From: Moraxella canis
Lineage (GTDB): Bacteria; Pseudomonadota; Gammaproteobacteria; Pseudomonadales; Moraxellaceae
Reading direction: 5' to 3'
DNA length: 64,000 nucleotides
Assembly: GCF_002014965.1 (NCBI RefSeq)
Contig: NZ_MUXT01000008.1
Location: 272,753-336,752, forward strand
Within the stretch, counting starts at the first letter, position 1. Every line of letters starts with the position of its first letter. The notes beneath the pieces were generated by a model. The model saw nothing but the letters and a program-made list of their open reading frames with translations, was not told where the DNA came from and searched no databases. The translations under genes and the position numbers were made by a program. This document shows positions 28,571-36,850 of this stretch, one piece after another.

Positions 28571-28765
28571 TTAACCTGCCATCACATCAATGGCGATCGC
28601 ACTGGCTTCATGCTCATCAATCAAGTCCTGAACCATCGGTACGCAGCACCCGCAACAAGTACCGACAGATAAAGACTCTTGAAGACCTTCCATACCTGAT
28701 ACCCCTGCCGATAACGCAGTCTTGATCTGTGTGTCTTTTACATCATGACAAATACATACATACAT
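28571..28765 (-). CDS. bfd: Bacterioferritin-associated ferredoxin
   Basis: A 64-residue [2Fe-2S] ferredoxin that docks on bacterioferritin and passes electrons to release stored iron. The CxC (MYVCICHDV) and later Cys residues (GTCCGCC) supply the Bfd cluster ligands. The length matches the family, with an ATG at 28765. Genes for both bacterioferritin subunits lie immediately downstream on the same strand. A palindromic Fur-like element lies about 90 bp upstream, consistent with induction under low iron. Confidence 0.94.
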   Translation of the reverse strand: MYVCICHDVKDTQIKTALSAGVSGMEGLQESLSVGTCCGCCVPMVQDLIDEHEASAIAIDVMAG

Positions 28766-29086
28766 CAGATGACTCCTTTTGGCTTTTGATAGCGATAAAC
28801 TTTAGAGATTTTAATTATCAAAAGCGATTGATTCTCTTTTATGTGCTTATAATAACAATAATTGTTCCCATTTGCAATTCATTTTATTAATTTTTTCAAA
28901 ATCGGTCATTTGAAAAATTTATCCAAGATTTTGATGACGACTTTTTTATTATTAGTTAAGTATTTTATGTCACATTTACTCTTTAATCCATTAAAATAAT
29001 CTTGACTTTTTGAAAAAACTCCTTATTAATAGTGCTAAATTAATAGATTGTATTTAAATTAACTTATCAATTCACCATATAAGATT
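28766..29086. other. Intergenic region between bfd and the WG-repeat gene, 321 bp
   Basis: It carries the divergent promoters of bfd (-) and the WG-repeat protein (+). It is very AT-rich, with the perfect dyad AACAAT-A-ATTGTT at 28854-28866. Nothing else is recognisable; no ORF with a ribosome-binding site. Confidence 0.6.
28851..28869. promoter_or_regulatory. Weak Fur-box candidate upstream of bfd
   Basis: This 19-mer matches the GATAATGATAATCATTATC consensus at 12 positions. It is centred on the perfect 13-bp palindrome AACAATAATTGTT. It lies 86-104 bp upstream of the bfd start. AT-richness makes chance matches likely. Confidence 0.3.
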
Positions 29087-30121
29087 ATGATAAAAATCTC
29101 ACCTGTAAAAACGATCAGTGCCTTCACCGCCCTTTTGATCATCGGCGCTAGCCAAAGTGCCCATGCCTGCACGCCACCAAAAAGCGATTATAAAAATGTC
29201 AGCTGCACGGCTCAACAGGGCATTTTTATTGCCACCAAGGACAATGGCAGCCCTGTGGCTTTGCTTAATAGTCGTGGGCAAAAAACGCTTGAGCTGTTTG
29301 GCTACCAAGCTGCCCTGCCCGCTCAGCTGAGATCAGGACTACTGCCTGTGATCAAAAACGGTAAAGTTGGCTACATCAATCAGCAGGGCAAAACGGTGAT
29401 CAATTTTCAATATGATCGTATGCCAACTGGATCTTGGGCGCGCGGCGTTAGTGATGACCGAGTAATCACCTATGCGAATGGGCGCTATGTCATTCTAGGC
29501 AGCAATGGTCGCTTGATTCGCACGTTTGACCGAAGCGTCAGTCATATTTCTGATTATGCCAACGGGGTGGCAACTGTCACCCAAAACAATCAGCGCTACC
29601 AAATTGATAAACAAGGCAACCGCCTATCTGAATCGACGCCGTCAGATCCAGCCATATCAGCCAATCAAACTGCCCATGCACTGAATACACCCACTCATCC
29701 ACCCGAGAGCTCCGTCTCCATCCAAGCCCATATCAGCCCCAGCAATGCAAGTCAAGGGTCAAAAATAGCGATGTCATTAATTAAAAAAGAGCAAAATGGC
29801 AAATGGGGATTTGTGGATGAGCACGGCAATTTACGCATTTTATATGCATTTGATGAAGTAAAAGACTACTCTGAAGGTATGGCGGCAGTTAGGCAAGGTA
29901 ATTATTGGGGATTTATCGACGAAAAAGCGGATCTGGTGATCAACTTTCAATTTCATAAAGATGGCATCCATGCTGATAGCAAGGTACCGCCATTTCCCGC
30001 TCAGCCGCTGCAATTCAAAAATGGCAAGGCATGGATTGGCAATTTGGGTAATGGGTTCAAAATGTGTATTGATCAAAAAGGAATGAGTACCAATTGCTCA
30101 CCTGCGCTTAATCCATTATAA
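29087..30121 (+). CDS. Exported WG-repeat protein
   Basis: A 344-residue protein with a signal peptide (cleavage near AHA-C, residues 25-28; a lipobox is not clear). It contains WG (KWG) beta-repeats: GKVGYINQQGKTVINFQYD near 97, GKWGFVDEHGNLRILYAFDEV near 245 and YWGFIDEKADLVINFQF near 282. A Ser/Pro/Asn-rich linker of about 50 residues lies between the two repeat groups. WG repeats form small beta-propeller-like units whose ligands are mostly unknown; some relatives are secreted. It stands between bfd (-) and sdaA (+), and could be co-transcribed with sdaA. Confidence 0.85.
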   Translation: MIKISPVKTISAFTALLIIGASQSAHACTPPKSDYKNVSCTAQQGIFIATKDNGSPVALLNSRGQKTLELFGYQAALPAQLRSGLLPVIKNGKVGYINQQGKTVINFQYDRMPTGSWARGVSDDRVITYANGRYVILGSNGRLIRTFDRSVSHISDYANGVATVTQNNQRYQIDKQGNRLSESTPSDPAISANQTAHALNTPTHPPESSVSIQAHISPSNASQGSKIAMSLIKKEQNGKWGFVDEHGNLRILYAFDEVKDYSEGMAAVRQGNYWGFIDEKADLVINFQFHKDGIHADSKVPPFPAQPLQFKNGKAWIGNLGNGFKMCIDQKGMSTNCSPALNPL

Positions 30122-30159
30122 TAAATTGTATATATAATTTATAGTTGGAATCATGCTTT

Positions 30160-31578
30160 ATGATCAGCGTTTTTGAATTGTTTAAAATCGGTATCGGACC
30201 ATCAAGTTCGCACACGGTGGGTCCTATGGTGGCTGCCAATCGTTTTTTGGAATTGCTTGGTGATCGCCTGGATAGCGTTCGGCAAATTACCATTGAGCTA
30301 TATGGCTCTTTGTCTTCTACTGGCAAGGGTCATGCCACAGACACCGCTGTGCTGCTTGGCTTATCAGGGCATGAGCCACCGACGATTGACACCACTCAAA
30401 CCGAAGACTATCTTAAACCGATTTATCAAGAAGGTCGCTTGATGCTAGGCGGCGTGCATCAGATTAGCTTTGATGCTAATGAAGATCTTTTATGGGATGA
30501 TACACCATTACCCGCCCATCCTAATGGCATGAGACTGATTGCCATATTTGAAGACGGTGAGTCTTTGGCGCAGACTTATTATTCTGTGGGTGGCGGCTTC
30601 ATCAAAGACGAGGAGCAAATCAGCTTAGCGCCATCTGAAGACGCCCAATCAGCCTACCCGTATGATTTTAATAGTGCAGAAGAACTGGCAGCATTATGCC
30701 AAGCGCATGATGTAAGCATCGCTGATTTGATGCTTGCCAATGAAGCTGCGCTAAGAAATGTCGATGAGATTAAAGACCATTTAAACGATGTCTGGGATAC
30801 CATGCAAGCCTGCGTCACTCAAGGCTGTAAAATTGATGGGATTTTACCTGGCGGCTTAAATGTCAAACGCCGTGCCAAAGACCTGTATGAACAATTATCC
30901 AAAGAATATGGGTATTCAGGCAATGGAGGCTTGCTTGCCATGGACTGGGTAAATTTATACGCCTTGGCAGTCAATGAAGAAAATGCCGCTGGCGGAAAAG
31001 TCGTTACTGCACCCACCAATGGCGCTGCAGGCATCATCCCTGCTGTCCTGCATTATTATCGCGGCTTCATCCCAGCATTTAGCTATCAAGGGGTGCGTGA
31101 GTTTTTGTTAGTTGCAGGTGCGATCGGCGCACTCATTAAACAAAACGCCTCAATCTCAGGGGCGGAAGTTGGCTGCCAAGGCGAGGTCGGCTCTGCTTGT
31201 GCCATGGCAGCGGCAGGATTGGCTCATGTCTTAGGCGGCAGTGTTGCCCAATGCCTGAATGCTGCAGAAATTGGACTTGAGCATAATTTAGGTCTGACCT
31301 GCGATCCTATTGCAGGGCTAGTACAAGTGCCTTGTATCGAACGAAATGCCATGGCATCAGTCAAAGCCATCAATGCGGCACGCCTCGCCCTACGCGGTGA
31401 TGGCAGTCATCATGTGTCACTTGATAAAGCGATCGCCACCATGAAAGAAACTGGCATGGATATGATGGATAAATACAAAGAAACTGCCAAAGGCGGTCTT
31501 GCCATCCACGCTACCAATGCGATGACTGCAGAGCGAATCAATGCCATTAATATCGGCTCAGGATTCAGTCAATGCTAG
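30160..31578 (+). CDS. sdaA: L-serine dehydratase, single-chain iron-sulfur type
   Basis: Deaminates L-serine to pyruvate and ammonia with an oxygen-sensitive [4Fe-4S] cluster. The 472 residues include the beta-domain start ([16 protein letters not shown]) and the alpha domain with [28 protein letters not shown]. Cysteines occur in [20 protein letters not shown] and in [20 protein letters not shown]; three of them ligate the cluster. I chose the ATG at 30160, which gives the family start [11 protein letters not shown]; an upstream TTG at 30145 is in frame. A strong terminator follows the stop. Confidence 0.96.
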   Translation: MISVFELFKIGIGPSSSHTVGPMVAANRFLELLGDRLDSVRQITIELYGSLSSTGKGHATDTAVLLGLSGHEPPTIDTTQTEDYLKPIYQEGRLMLGGVHQISFDANEDLLWDDTPLPAHPNGMRLIAIFEDGESLAQTYYSVGGGFIKDEEQISLAPSEDAQSAYPYDFNSAEELAALCQAHDVSIADLMLANEAALRNVDEIKDHLNDVWDTMQACVTQGCKIDGILPGGLNVKRRAKDLYEQLSKEYGYSGNGGLLAMDWVNLYALAVNEENAAGGKVVTAPTNGAAGIIPAVLHYYRGFIPAFSYQGVREFLLVAGAIGALIKQNASISGAEVGCQGEVGSACAMAAAGLAHVLGGSVAQCLNAAEIGLEHNLGLTCDPIAGLVQVPCIERNAMASVKAINAARLALRGDGSHHVSLDKAIATMKETGMDMMDKYKETAKGGLAIHATNAMTAERINAINIGSGFSQC

Positions 31579-31585
31579 TCTAAAT

Positions 31586-31616
31586 AAAAAAAACCAAGCA
31601 ATAAGCTTGGTTTTTT
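31586..31616. terminator. Bidirectional terminator between sdaA and the DUF4377-like gene
   Basis: AAAACCAAGC / GCTTGGTTTTTT with a 5-nt loop and A/T runs at both ends, between convergent genes. Confidence 0.9.
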
Positions 31617-31631
31617 AAAACAACTGATCAA

Positions 31632-32036
31632 TTATAGCATTTCAGGTGTTTTTGAAATGATCTTATTTAAAGTCCATTTTGGAACCACTTGACCAGTCGC
31701 TTCATTCATCAAACGCTCTTGTTTTAGGTCTAGTACATAGCGGAAACCTGGCTCATATTGGAAGCCTTCGATGTCACCACTTAACACATTAAAGTTGCGA
31801 TCAAAAGTACGACGATATTGCAGGCATTCTGCTTGGACTGTTTGACCTAGGTTATTGGTCAGCTCACAAACCGCTTTACGAGGTGCGATCTCTACTTGGA
31901 AGCTACGCAGCTCTTGAACTTGTACTTGCTTAACTTCGCCCTCAACCATCATCACGCGCTTATCATCAAGCTGAGTTGATGCACATCCTGCCAGTGCTAA
32001 AGAAGCCAAAGCCACGCCTGCAAATAATTTTTTCAT
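31632..32036 (-). CDS. DUF4377-like lipoprotein
   Basis: A 134-residue predicted lipoprotein with a lipobox ending in ALAGC at Cys18. The mature part contains two cysteines (CELTNNLGQTVQAEC) and the motif GDIEGFQYEPGFRYVLDL, which fits the DUF4377 family of small envelope proteins. The function is unknown for the family. It has its own promoter region upstream and a shared terminator downstream with sdaA. The assignment rests on the motif alone. Confidence 0.72.
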   Translation of the reverse strand: MKKLFAGVALASLALAGCASTQLDDKRVMMVEGEVKQVQVQELRSFQVEIAPRKAVCELTNNLGQTVQAECLQYRRTFDRNFNVLSGDIEGFQYEPGFRYVLDLKQERLMNEATGQVVPKWTLNKIISKTPEML

Positions 32037-32486
32037 ATCAGTTATCCTTTAAATTAATCACCTAAAAATGGAGGAGACTATAAGTTATAATCAAACTATA
32101 ATCACGCCCCGATGACGGATCTATCATTCCAATAATGAATGCGATCTATGATCATCTAACACAAATGCTATCACAAATTTTTGATACTTTTAAGTAAAGA
32201 TCATGACACAATTTGTAAAGCTTTTGTAAATTTATCACGCCATCATCTCATACTGCCAAATTGTCAGATCTTTGCGTAAAAATATGGGCAGAGTATGTGA
32301 AAATCGTCAGATCCATGCCTTGAGATAAGTAATGAAATAATTTGTCTATAAAATCACAAAATAAACGCTTGCATTTCACCAGTTTTTACACTATTGTAAT
32401 AATGCAGCACGGTTATGATCATGTTTGCTGCGGATCGTCGGTAGATACTGGCACTTTTCGTTGTTTTTTGTTAAAAAGGAATTCAC
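32037..32486. other. Intergenic region before the glt operon, 450 bp
   Basis: It contains the divergent promoters of the DUF4377-like gene (-) and gltI (+). A candidate gltI promoter lies at 32369-32397, and two copies of GTCAGATC occur at 32263-32270 and 32306-32313, 43 bp apart. I see no convincing ORF or structured RNA in it. Confidence 0.6.
32369..32397 (+). promoter_or_regulatory. Candidate sigma70 promoter for gltIJKL
   Basis: TTGCAT (32369-32374), a 17-bp spacer, then TATTGT (32392-32397), about 90 nt before the gltI start codon. Confidence 0.4.
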
Positions 32487-33446
32487 ATGTTTCAATTAAA
32501 ACCGTTATCTTTTGGTTTAGCGATGGTCGCTGCTGTTGGTCTTACCGCTTGTAATAAGCCTGCTGAACAAGCTGCTGCAGATCCTGCCGCTGCACCTGCC
32601 ACAGGCAGCAGCACTCAAGGCACCTTAGAAAAAATCAAACAATCAGGCACGATTGTTCTTGCGCATCGCGATTCATCCATTCCATTTTCTTATATCGCAG
32701 ACAATCCAAATCAGCCTGTCGGCTATGCGCATGATCTTCAGCTAAAAGTTGTTGAAGCTGTCAAAGAAAAGCTGCAAATGCCTGATCTAAAAGTGCGCTA
32801 TAACCTAGTCACCTCGCAGACACGCATTCCTTTGGTGCAAAATGGCACAGTCGATTTAGAATGCGGCTCAACCACTAATAACGAAGAGCGCGCTCAGCAA
32901 GTTGATTTTTCGGTCGGTTTCTTTGAAATTGGCACTCGTCTTTTGACTGCCACAGATTCAGGCATCAATGGCTTTGATGACCTTGCTGGCAAAACTTTGG
33001 TCACCACCGCTGGCACCACCTCAGAGCGATATATTCGCCAATTCAACGATGAAAAGCAGCTAAATATCAATATCATCTCAGCAAAAGATCATGGCGAATC
33101 ATTCTTAATGCTTGAAAATGGTCGCGCCCAAGCCTTTATGATGGATGATGTCCTGCTTGCAGGCGAAAAAGCCAAAGCCAAAGATCCTGCCAAATGGCAA
33201 ATCGTGGGCGAGCCACAATCTTTTGAGATCTATGGCTGTATGGTGCGTAAAGGCGATAGCGAATTTAAAGCAGTCGTTGATGATGCCTTAAAAGCTGTCT
33301 ACGCCTCTGGAGAAATTAACAGCATCTATGACAAATGGTTCATGCAGCCTATTCCACCAAAAAATGTCAACATGCAATTTACAATGTCTGACAACCTAAA
33401 AAATCTTTTGGCAAACCCAACTGATCAACCAACACAAGCCCAATGA
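32487..33446 (+). CDS. gltI: Glutamate/aspartate ABC transporter substrate-binding lipoprotein
   Basis: Captures glutamate/aspartate in the periplasm. The 319 residues carry a lipobox (VGLTAC, Cys22), so this version is membrane-anchored, unlike the soluble E. coli GltI. A linker rich in Ala/Pro is followed by the family-3 solute-binding domain: GTIVLAHRDSSIPFSYI, DLECGSTTNNEERAQQVDFS, and the terminal IYDKWFMQPIPPKN. The ATG at 32487 has AAAGGA 7 nt upstream. It heads the gltIJKL operon, with an 81-nt gap containing a hairpin before gltJ. Confidence 0.95.
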   Translation: MFQLKPLSFGLAMVAAVGLTACNKPAEQAAADPAAAPATGSSTQGTLEKIKQSGTIVLAHRDSSIPFSYIADNPNQPVGYAHDLQLKVVEAVKEKLQMPDLKVRYNLVTSQTRIPLVQNGTVDLECGSTTNNEERAQQVDFSVGFFEIGTRLLTATDSGINGFDDLAGKTLVTTAGTTSERYIRQFNDEKQLNINIISAKDHGESFLMLENGRAQAFMMDDVLLAGEKAKAKDPAKWQIVGEPQSFEIYGCMVRKGDSEFKAVVDDALKAVYASGEINSIYDKWFMQPIPPKNVNMQFTMSDNLKNLLANPTDQPTQAQ

Positions 33447-33467
33447 TTTGGCTTCATGCCCTACCAA

Positions 33468-33498
33468 AAAAGGTCAGCATCGTGATGATGCTGACTTT
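33468..33498 (+). terminator. Intercistronic hairpin between gltI and gltJ
   Basis: GTCAGCATC / GATGCTGAC, a 9-bp perfect stem with a 5-nt loop and AAA/TTT flanks, but only a short T run. It is probably a leaky terminator or an mRNA-stabilising hairpin that lets the binding protein be made in excess over the permease. Confidence 0.6.
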
Positions 33499-33527
33499 GC
33501 TTAATCTGTTTTATTAAGGGGTTTATT

Positions 33528-34277
33528 GTGAATTATCAATGGAACTGGGGCGTGCTTTGGCAATCCACTGGGATTGGCAATGAGCTGTATTGGCACTGGC
33601 TGGTCACAGGCTTTAAATGGCTGCTGATGATCGGTGGTGCAGCGTGGTTAATTGCCATGGTGATCGGAACCGTACTTGGCATCATGCGCACCCTACCCAA
33701 TAAAAGCGCGCAGATGCTGGCCAAGATTTATGTGGATTTTTTTCGCAATGTCCCTTTGCTAGTTCAACTATTTTTTTGGTTTTATGTCATGCCAAATCTG
33801 CTGACCGAAGGGTTTCGCACATTTTGGTATCAGTCGCTTGAGCCTAATACATCAGCAGCGATTTCAGCAGCGATTGGACTTGGGCTGTTTACCGCTGCTC
33901 GTATCATCGAACAAGTGCGTACAGGCATTGAGTCACTGCCAAAAGGTCAAGCCAATGCAGCGGCGGCCTTAGGTTTTAGCACCGCTCAATCTTATCGTTA
34001 TGTGATTTTGCCCCAAGCCTTTCGCACCATTTTACCGCCACTGAGCTCCGAGCTGACCAACTGCTTTAAAAACGCCTCCATTGCGTCTTTGGTGGGTGTG
34101 ACCGAGCTTATTAGCCAAACCAAAACCATCAGCGAATACACTCAAAACAGCTTTGAGATTTATACTTATGCTACGATCATTTATTTATTGTTTAATTTAA
34201 CTTTAATCTATGGCATGACCATCCTTGAAAAAAAGCTGCGTATTAAAGGTCAAATTGATGGAGGTCAGCATGCTTAA
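33528..34277 (+). CDS. gltJ: Glutamate/aspartate ABC transporter permease GltJ
   Basis: One of two inner-membrane permease subunits. The 249 residues have about five membrane segments. The polar-amino-acid permease signature FRNVPLLVQLFFWFY lies near residue 67, and the cytoplasmic EAA loop near 140-175 reads GQANAAAALGFSTAQSYRYVILPQAFRTILPPL. The start is a GTG with AAGGGG 6 nt upstream. Its end overlaps gltK by 8 nt. Confidence 0.95.
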   Translation: MNYQWNWGVLWQSTGIGNELYWHWLVTGFKWLLMIGGAAWLIAMVIGTVLGIMRTLPNKSAQMLAKIYVDFFRNVPLLVQLFFWFYVMPNLLTEGFRTFWYQSLEPNTSAAISAAIGLGLFTAARIIEQVRTGIESLPKGQANAAAALGFSTAQSYRYVILPQAFRTILPPLSSELTNCFKNASIASLVGVTELISQTKTISEYTQNSFEIYTYATIIYLLFNLTLIYGMTILEKKLRIKGQIDGGQHA

Positions 34278-34935
34278 TGAAATCCAAACTGCTGCACCTA
34301 TTCTTTTATCTGGATTGTCGATTACCTTTAAGGTGCTGTTTTTTGCTGTGCTTGGTGGTCTTTTATTAGGGACTGTGCTTGCCCTGATGCGTTTATCTGG
34401 TAAAGCGATCTTGGCGGTTCCTGCCAGACTTTATGTCAACTATTTTCGCTCAGTGCCGCTCTTATTGGTGCTGCTGTGGTTCTACTTTGCAGTGCCCATG
34501 ATGTACACGATGGCGACAGGCAATTATTTGACAGTTGATGCTAAGTTTATGAGCTGCACAATTGCCTTCATCATGTTTGAGGCAGCGTATTTTGCTGAGA
34601 TTGTGCGTGCCGGCATCCAATCCATCGGCAAAGGTCAAATCAATGCTGCAAAAGCCTTGGGCATGACTTACTCTCAAACCATGCGCTTGATCATTTTACC
34701 TCAAGCGTTTCGTAAAATGCTGCCACTTGTACTTCAGCAGTCCATCATTCTTTTTCAAGATACGACATTGGTATTTGCGGTAGGTTTGGTTGATCTGTTC
34801 CGTGCCGCTTATGTGCGCGGCGAGCTGATGGGGCTGCTTGAATTTTATATCTTAAGCGCAGGTGCGGTGTATTTTATTATCAGTTTGATTGCGTCTAAAG
34901 GCGTGGCAAGACTTCAAAAAAATCTGCGCGTATAA
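34270..34935 (+). CDS. gltK: Glutamate/aspartate ABC transporter permease GltK
   Basis: The partner permease, 221 residues, with FRSVPLLLVLLWFYFAVP and the EAA loop GQINAAKALGMTYSQTMRLIILPQAFRKMLPLVLQQ. I chose the ATG at 34270 (GGAGG 5 nt upstream), which begins inside the last codons of gltJ (8-nt overlap); a longer frame from 34225 is not supported. Co-translation with gltJ is likely. Confidence 0.95.
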   Translation: MLNEIQTAAPILLSGLSITFKVLFFAVLGGLLLGTVLALMRLSGKAILAVPARLYVNYFRSVPLLLVLLWFYFAVPMMYTMATGNYLTVDAKFMSCTIAFIMFEAAYFAEIVRAGIQSIGKGQINAAKALGMTYSQTMRLIILPQAFRKMLPLVLQQSIILFQDTTLVFAVGLVDLFRAAYVRGELMGLLEFYILSAGAVYFIISLIASKGVARLQKNLRV

Positions 34936-34956
34936 AGCGCAAGGCAATAAGGACAA

Positions 34957-35778
34957 ATGATGGCAATCATAACCCAATTGGATGAAAAATCTTATATTAA
35001 TGAATTTGGCGGCTTGGTGACTGACAGCGGTCATAAATCTGATGAAATCATGATTCAAATTCATGATGTGAGTAAATGGTATGGTGATTTTCAAGTATTA
35101 ACCGACTGCAGAGCTCACGTCCACAAAGGTGACGTTACTGTGGTGTGCGGTCCTTCTGGATCTGGCAAATCCACACTCATCAAAACCGTGAATGGACTTG
35201 AGCCTTTTCAAAAAGGGGAAATCTTAATCAACGGTACCAGTGTTGGAGATAAAAATACCAATTTACCCAAACTGCGCAGCCAAGTCGGTATGGTATTTCA
35301 GCATTTTGAGCTATTCCCCCATTTGTCAATCATTGACAATTTGACCATCGCCCAACAAAAGGTGCTGGGGCGTAAAGCCGATGAATCCACCAAAAAAGCC
35401 ATGGCTTATCTTGATCGCGTGGGTCTGGCGGCGCACGCCAAAAAATTTCCTGCAGAGCTTTCAGGCGGTCAGCAGCAGCGTGTCGCGATTGCACGGGCGC
35501 TGTCTATGGATCCCATCGCCATGCTATTTGACGAACCGACATCGGCGCTTGATCCTGAAATGATTCAAGAAGTACTGGAAGTCATGGTGGACTTGGCTAA
35601 CGAAGGCATGACCATGATGTGTGTGACTCATGAAATGGGTTTTGCCCGTCAAGTAGCCAGCCGCATTATTTTTATGGATCAAGGTCACATTGTAGAAAAC
35701 TGCAGTAAAGAAGAATTCTTCCAAAATGCCAAATCAGACCGAGCTCAAGCATTTTTGGGTAAGATTTTAAATCATTGA
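34957..35778 (+). CDS. gltL: Glutamate/aspartate ABC transporter ATP-binding protein GltL
   Basis: ATPase of the importer. The 273 residues contain Walker [10 protein letters not shown], the Q-loop [11 protein letters not shown], the signature [15 protein letters not shown], Walker [16 protein letters not shown] and the switch His VTHEMGF. The ATG at 34957 has AAGGA 4 nt upstream and adds 31 residues before the point where GltL usually starts ([13 protein letters not shown] at 35050, no clear site). The extension is unusual but the ribosome-binding site favours it. The gene ends the operon before a strong terminator. Confidence 0.93.
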   Translation: MMAIITQLDEKSYINEFGGLVTDSGHKSDEIMIQIHDVSKWYGDFQVLTDCRAHVHKGDVTVVCGPSGSGKSTLIKTVNGLEPFQKGEILINGTSVGDKNTNLPKLRSQVGMVFQHFELFPHLSIIDNLTIAQQKVLGRKADESTKKAMAYLDRVGLAAHAKKFPAELSGGQQQRVAIARALSMDPIAMLFDEPTSALDPEMIQEVLEVMVDLANEGMTMMCVTHEMGFARQVASRIIFMDQGHIVENCSKEEFFQNAKSDRAQAFLGKILNH

Positions 35779-35824
35779 TTTGATGTTGGTCATGTTATTG
35801 ATCGAATAATCATTTAAGTTCAAT

Positions 35825-35860
35825 AAAACCCCGCTTGTATGACTTTACAAGCGGGGTTTT
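35825..35860. terminator. Bidirectional terminator between gltL and folD
   Basis: AAAACCCCGCTTGTA / TACAAGCGGGGTTTT, a 15-bp stem with a 6-nt loop, between convergent genes. Confidence 0.93.
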
Positions 35861-35874
35861 GTTCGGTGCTAAAA

Positions 35875-36735
35875 CTATTTCGATGATAAGTCTGCTTCTT
35901 TTTCGGCAGCTTCGACAGTTTGACGGATGAGCGTATTGATGGTCATTGGACCGACGCCGCCTGGCACTGGCGTGTAAGCAGAAGCGATGGCTTCGATACC
36001 ATCCAATTCAATATCCCCACAGCCGCCATCATCAGTTGGGTGGAACCCTGCATCCACGACAACGGCACCTTGCTTAATCCATGATTTTTTGATCAATTCA
36101 GGCACACCGACAGCGCCCACGACGATATCAGCTGAAGTCACATGCTCAGCCAAGTTTTTGGTGCGTGAATGACAAATGGTTACAGTACAGTTGGCATTTA
36201 ATAGCATCATTGCCATCGGCTTACCCAAGATGGCGCTGCGACCAACGACAACCGCGTGTTTGCCCTCAAGCTCGATTCCGTAATGCGCCAGCAGGTGCAT
36301 GATGCCCTGTGGTGTGCATGAACCGTAAGCAGGCTCACCCATCGACATACGACCAAAGCCTAAGCAAGTTACGCCATCGACATCTTTATCCAAGCTGATG
36401 CGATCAAAACACGCGCGTTCATCAATCTGGGCTGGCACAGGATGCTGCAATAAAATGCCATGCACATCTGGATTGGCATTAAGCTCATCAATCTTAGCAA
36501 GCAGCTCATCAGTCGTCGTGCTTTCAGGCATCTCAACACGGATACTATCCATCCCAACGCGCTGGCAAGCATTACCCTTCATGCGCACATAGGTCGCTGA
36601 TGCTGGATCATCCCCCACCAAAATCGTCGCCAAAATCGGCGTTCGCCCCGTCTTTTGTTTTAGTGTCTCAACACGCGCTGACAGGTCGCTTTCGATGCTT
36701 TTTGCCAATGCTTTGCCGTCTAGTACAGTTGCCAT
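35875..36735 (-). CDS. folD: Methylenetetrahydrofolate dehydrogenase / methenyltetrahydrofolate cyclohydrolase
   Basis: Bifunctional one-carbon enzyme of 286 residues that interconverts 5,10-methylene-, methenyl- and 10-formyl-THF with NADP. The catalytic Lys lies in [16 protein letters not shown], followed by [24 protein letters not shown], the NADP loop [14 protein letters not shown] and [13 protein letters not shown]. The ATG at 36735 ([10 protein letters not shown]) has AAGG just upstream; the longer frame to 36762 is not supported. Monocistronic, convergent with the glt operon. Confidence 0.95.
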   Translation of the reverse strand: MATVLDGKALAKSIESDLSARVETLKQKTGRTPILATILVGDDPASATYVRMKGNACQRVGMDSIRVEMPESTTTDELLAKIDELNANPDVHGILLQHPVPAQIDERACFDRISLDKDVDGVTCLGFGRMSMGEPAYGSCTPQGIMHLLAHYGIELEGKHAVVVGRSAILGKPMAMMLLNANCTVTICHSRTKNLAEHVTSADIVVGAVGVPELIKKSWIKQGAVVVDAGFHPTDDGGCGDIELDGIEAIASAYTPVPGGVGPMTINTLIRQTVEAAEKEADLSSK

Positions 36736-36850
36736 AACCTTGCCTTTTTTAGTGATCGTCAAGTGCTAACGTGCTTTATGGTGCGCTACCAACCAATAAG
36801 CACGCCAAGTGATTTGTTTGCTAAAGTGAATAAATCAGGGTAAATTATAG

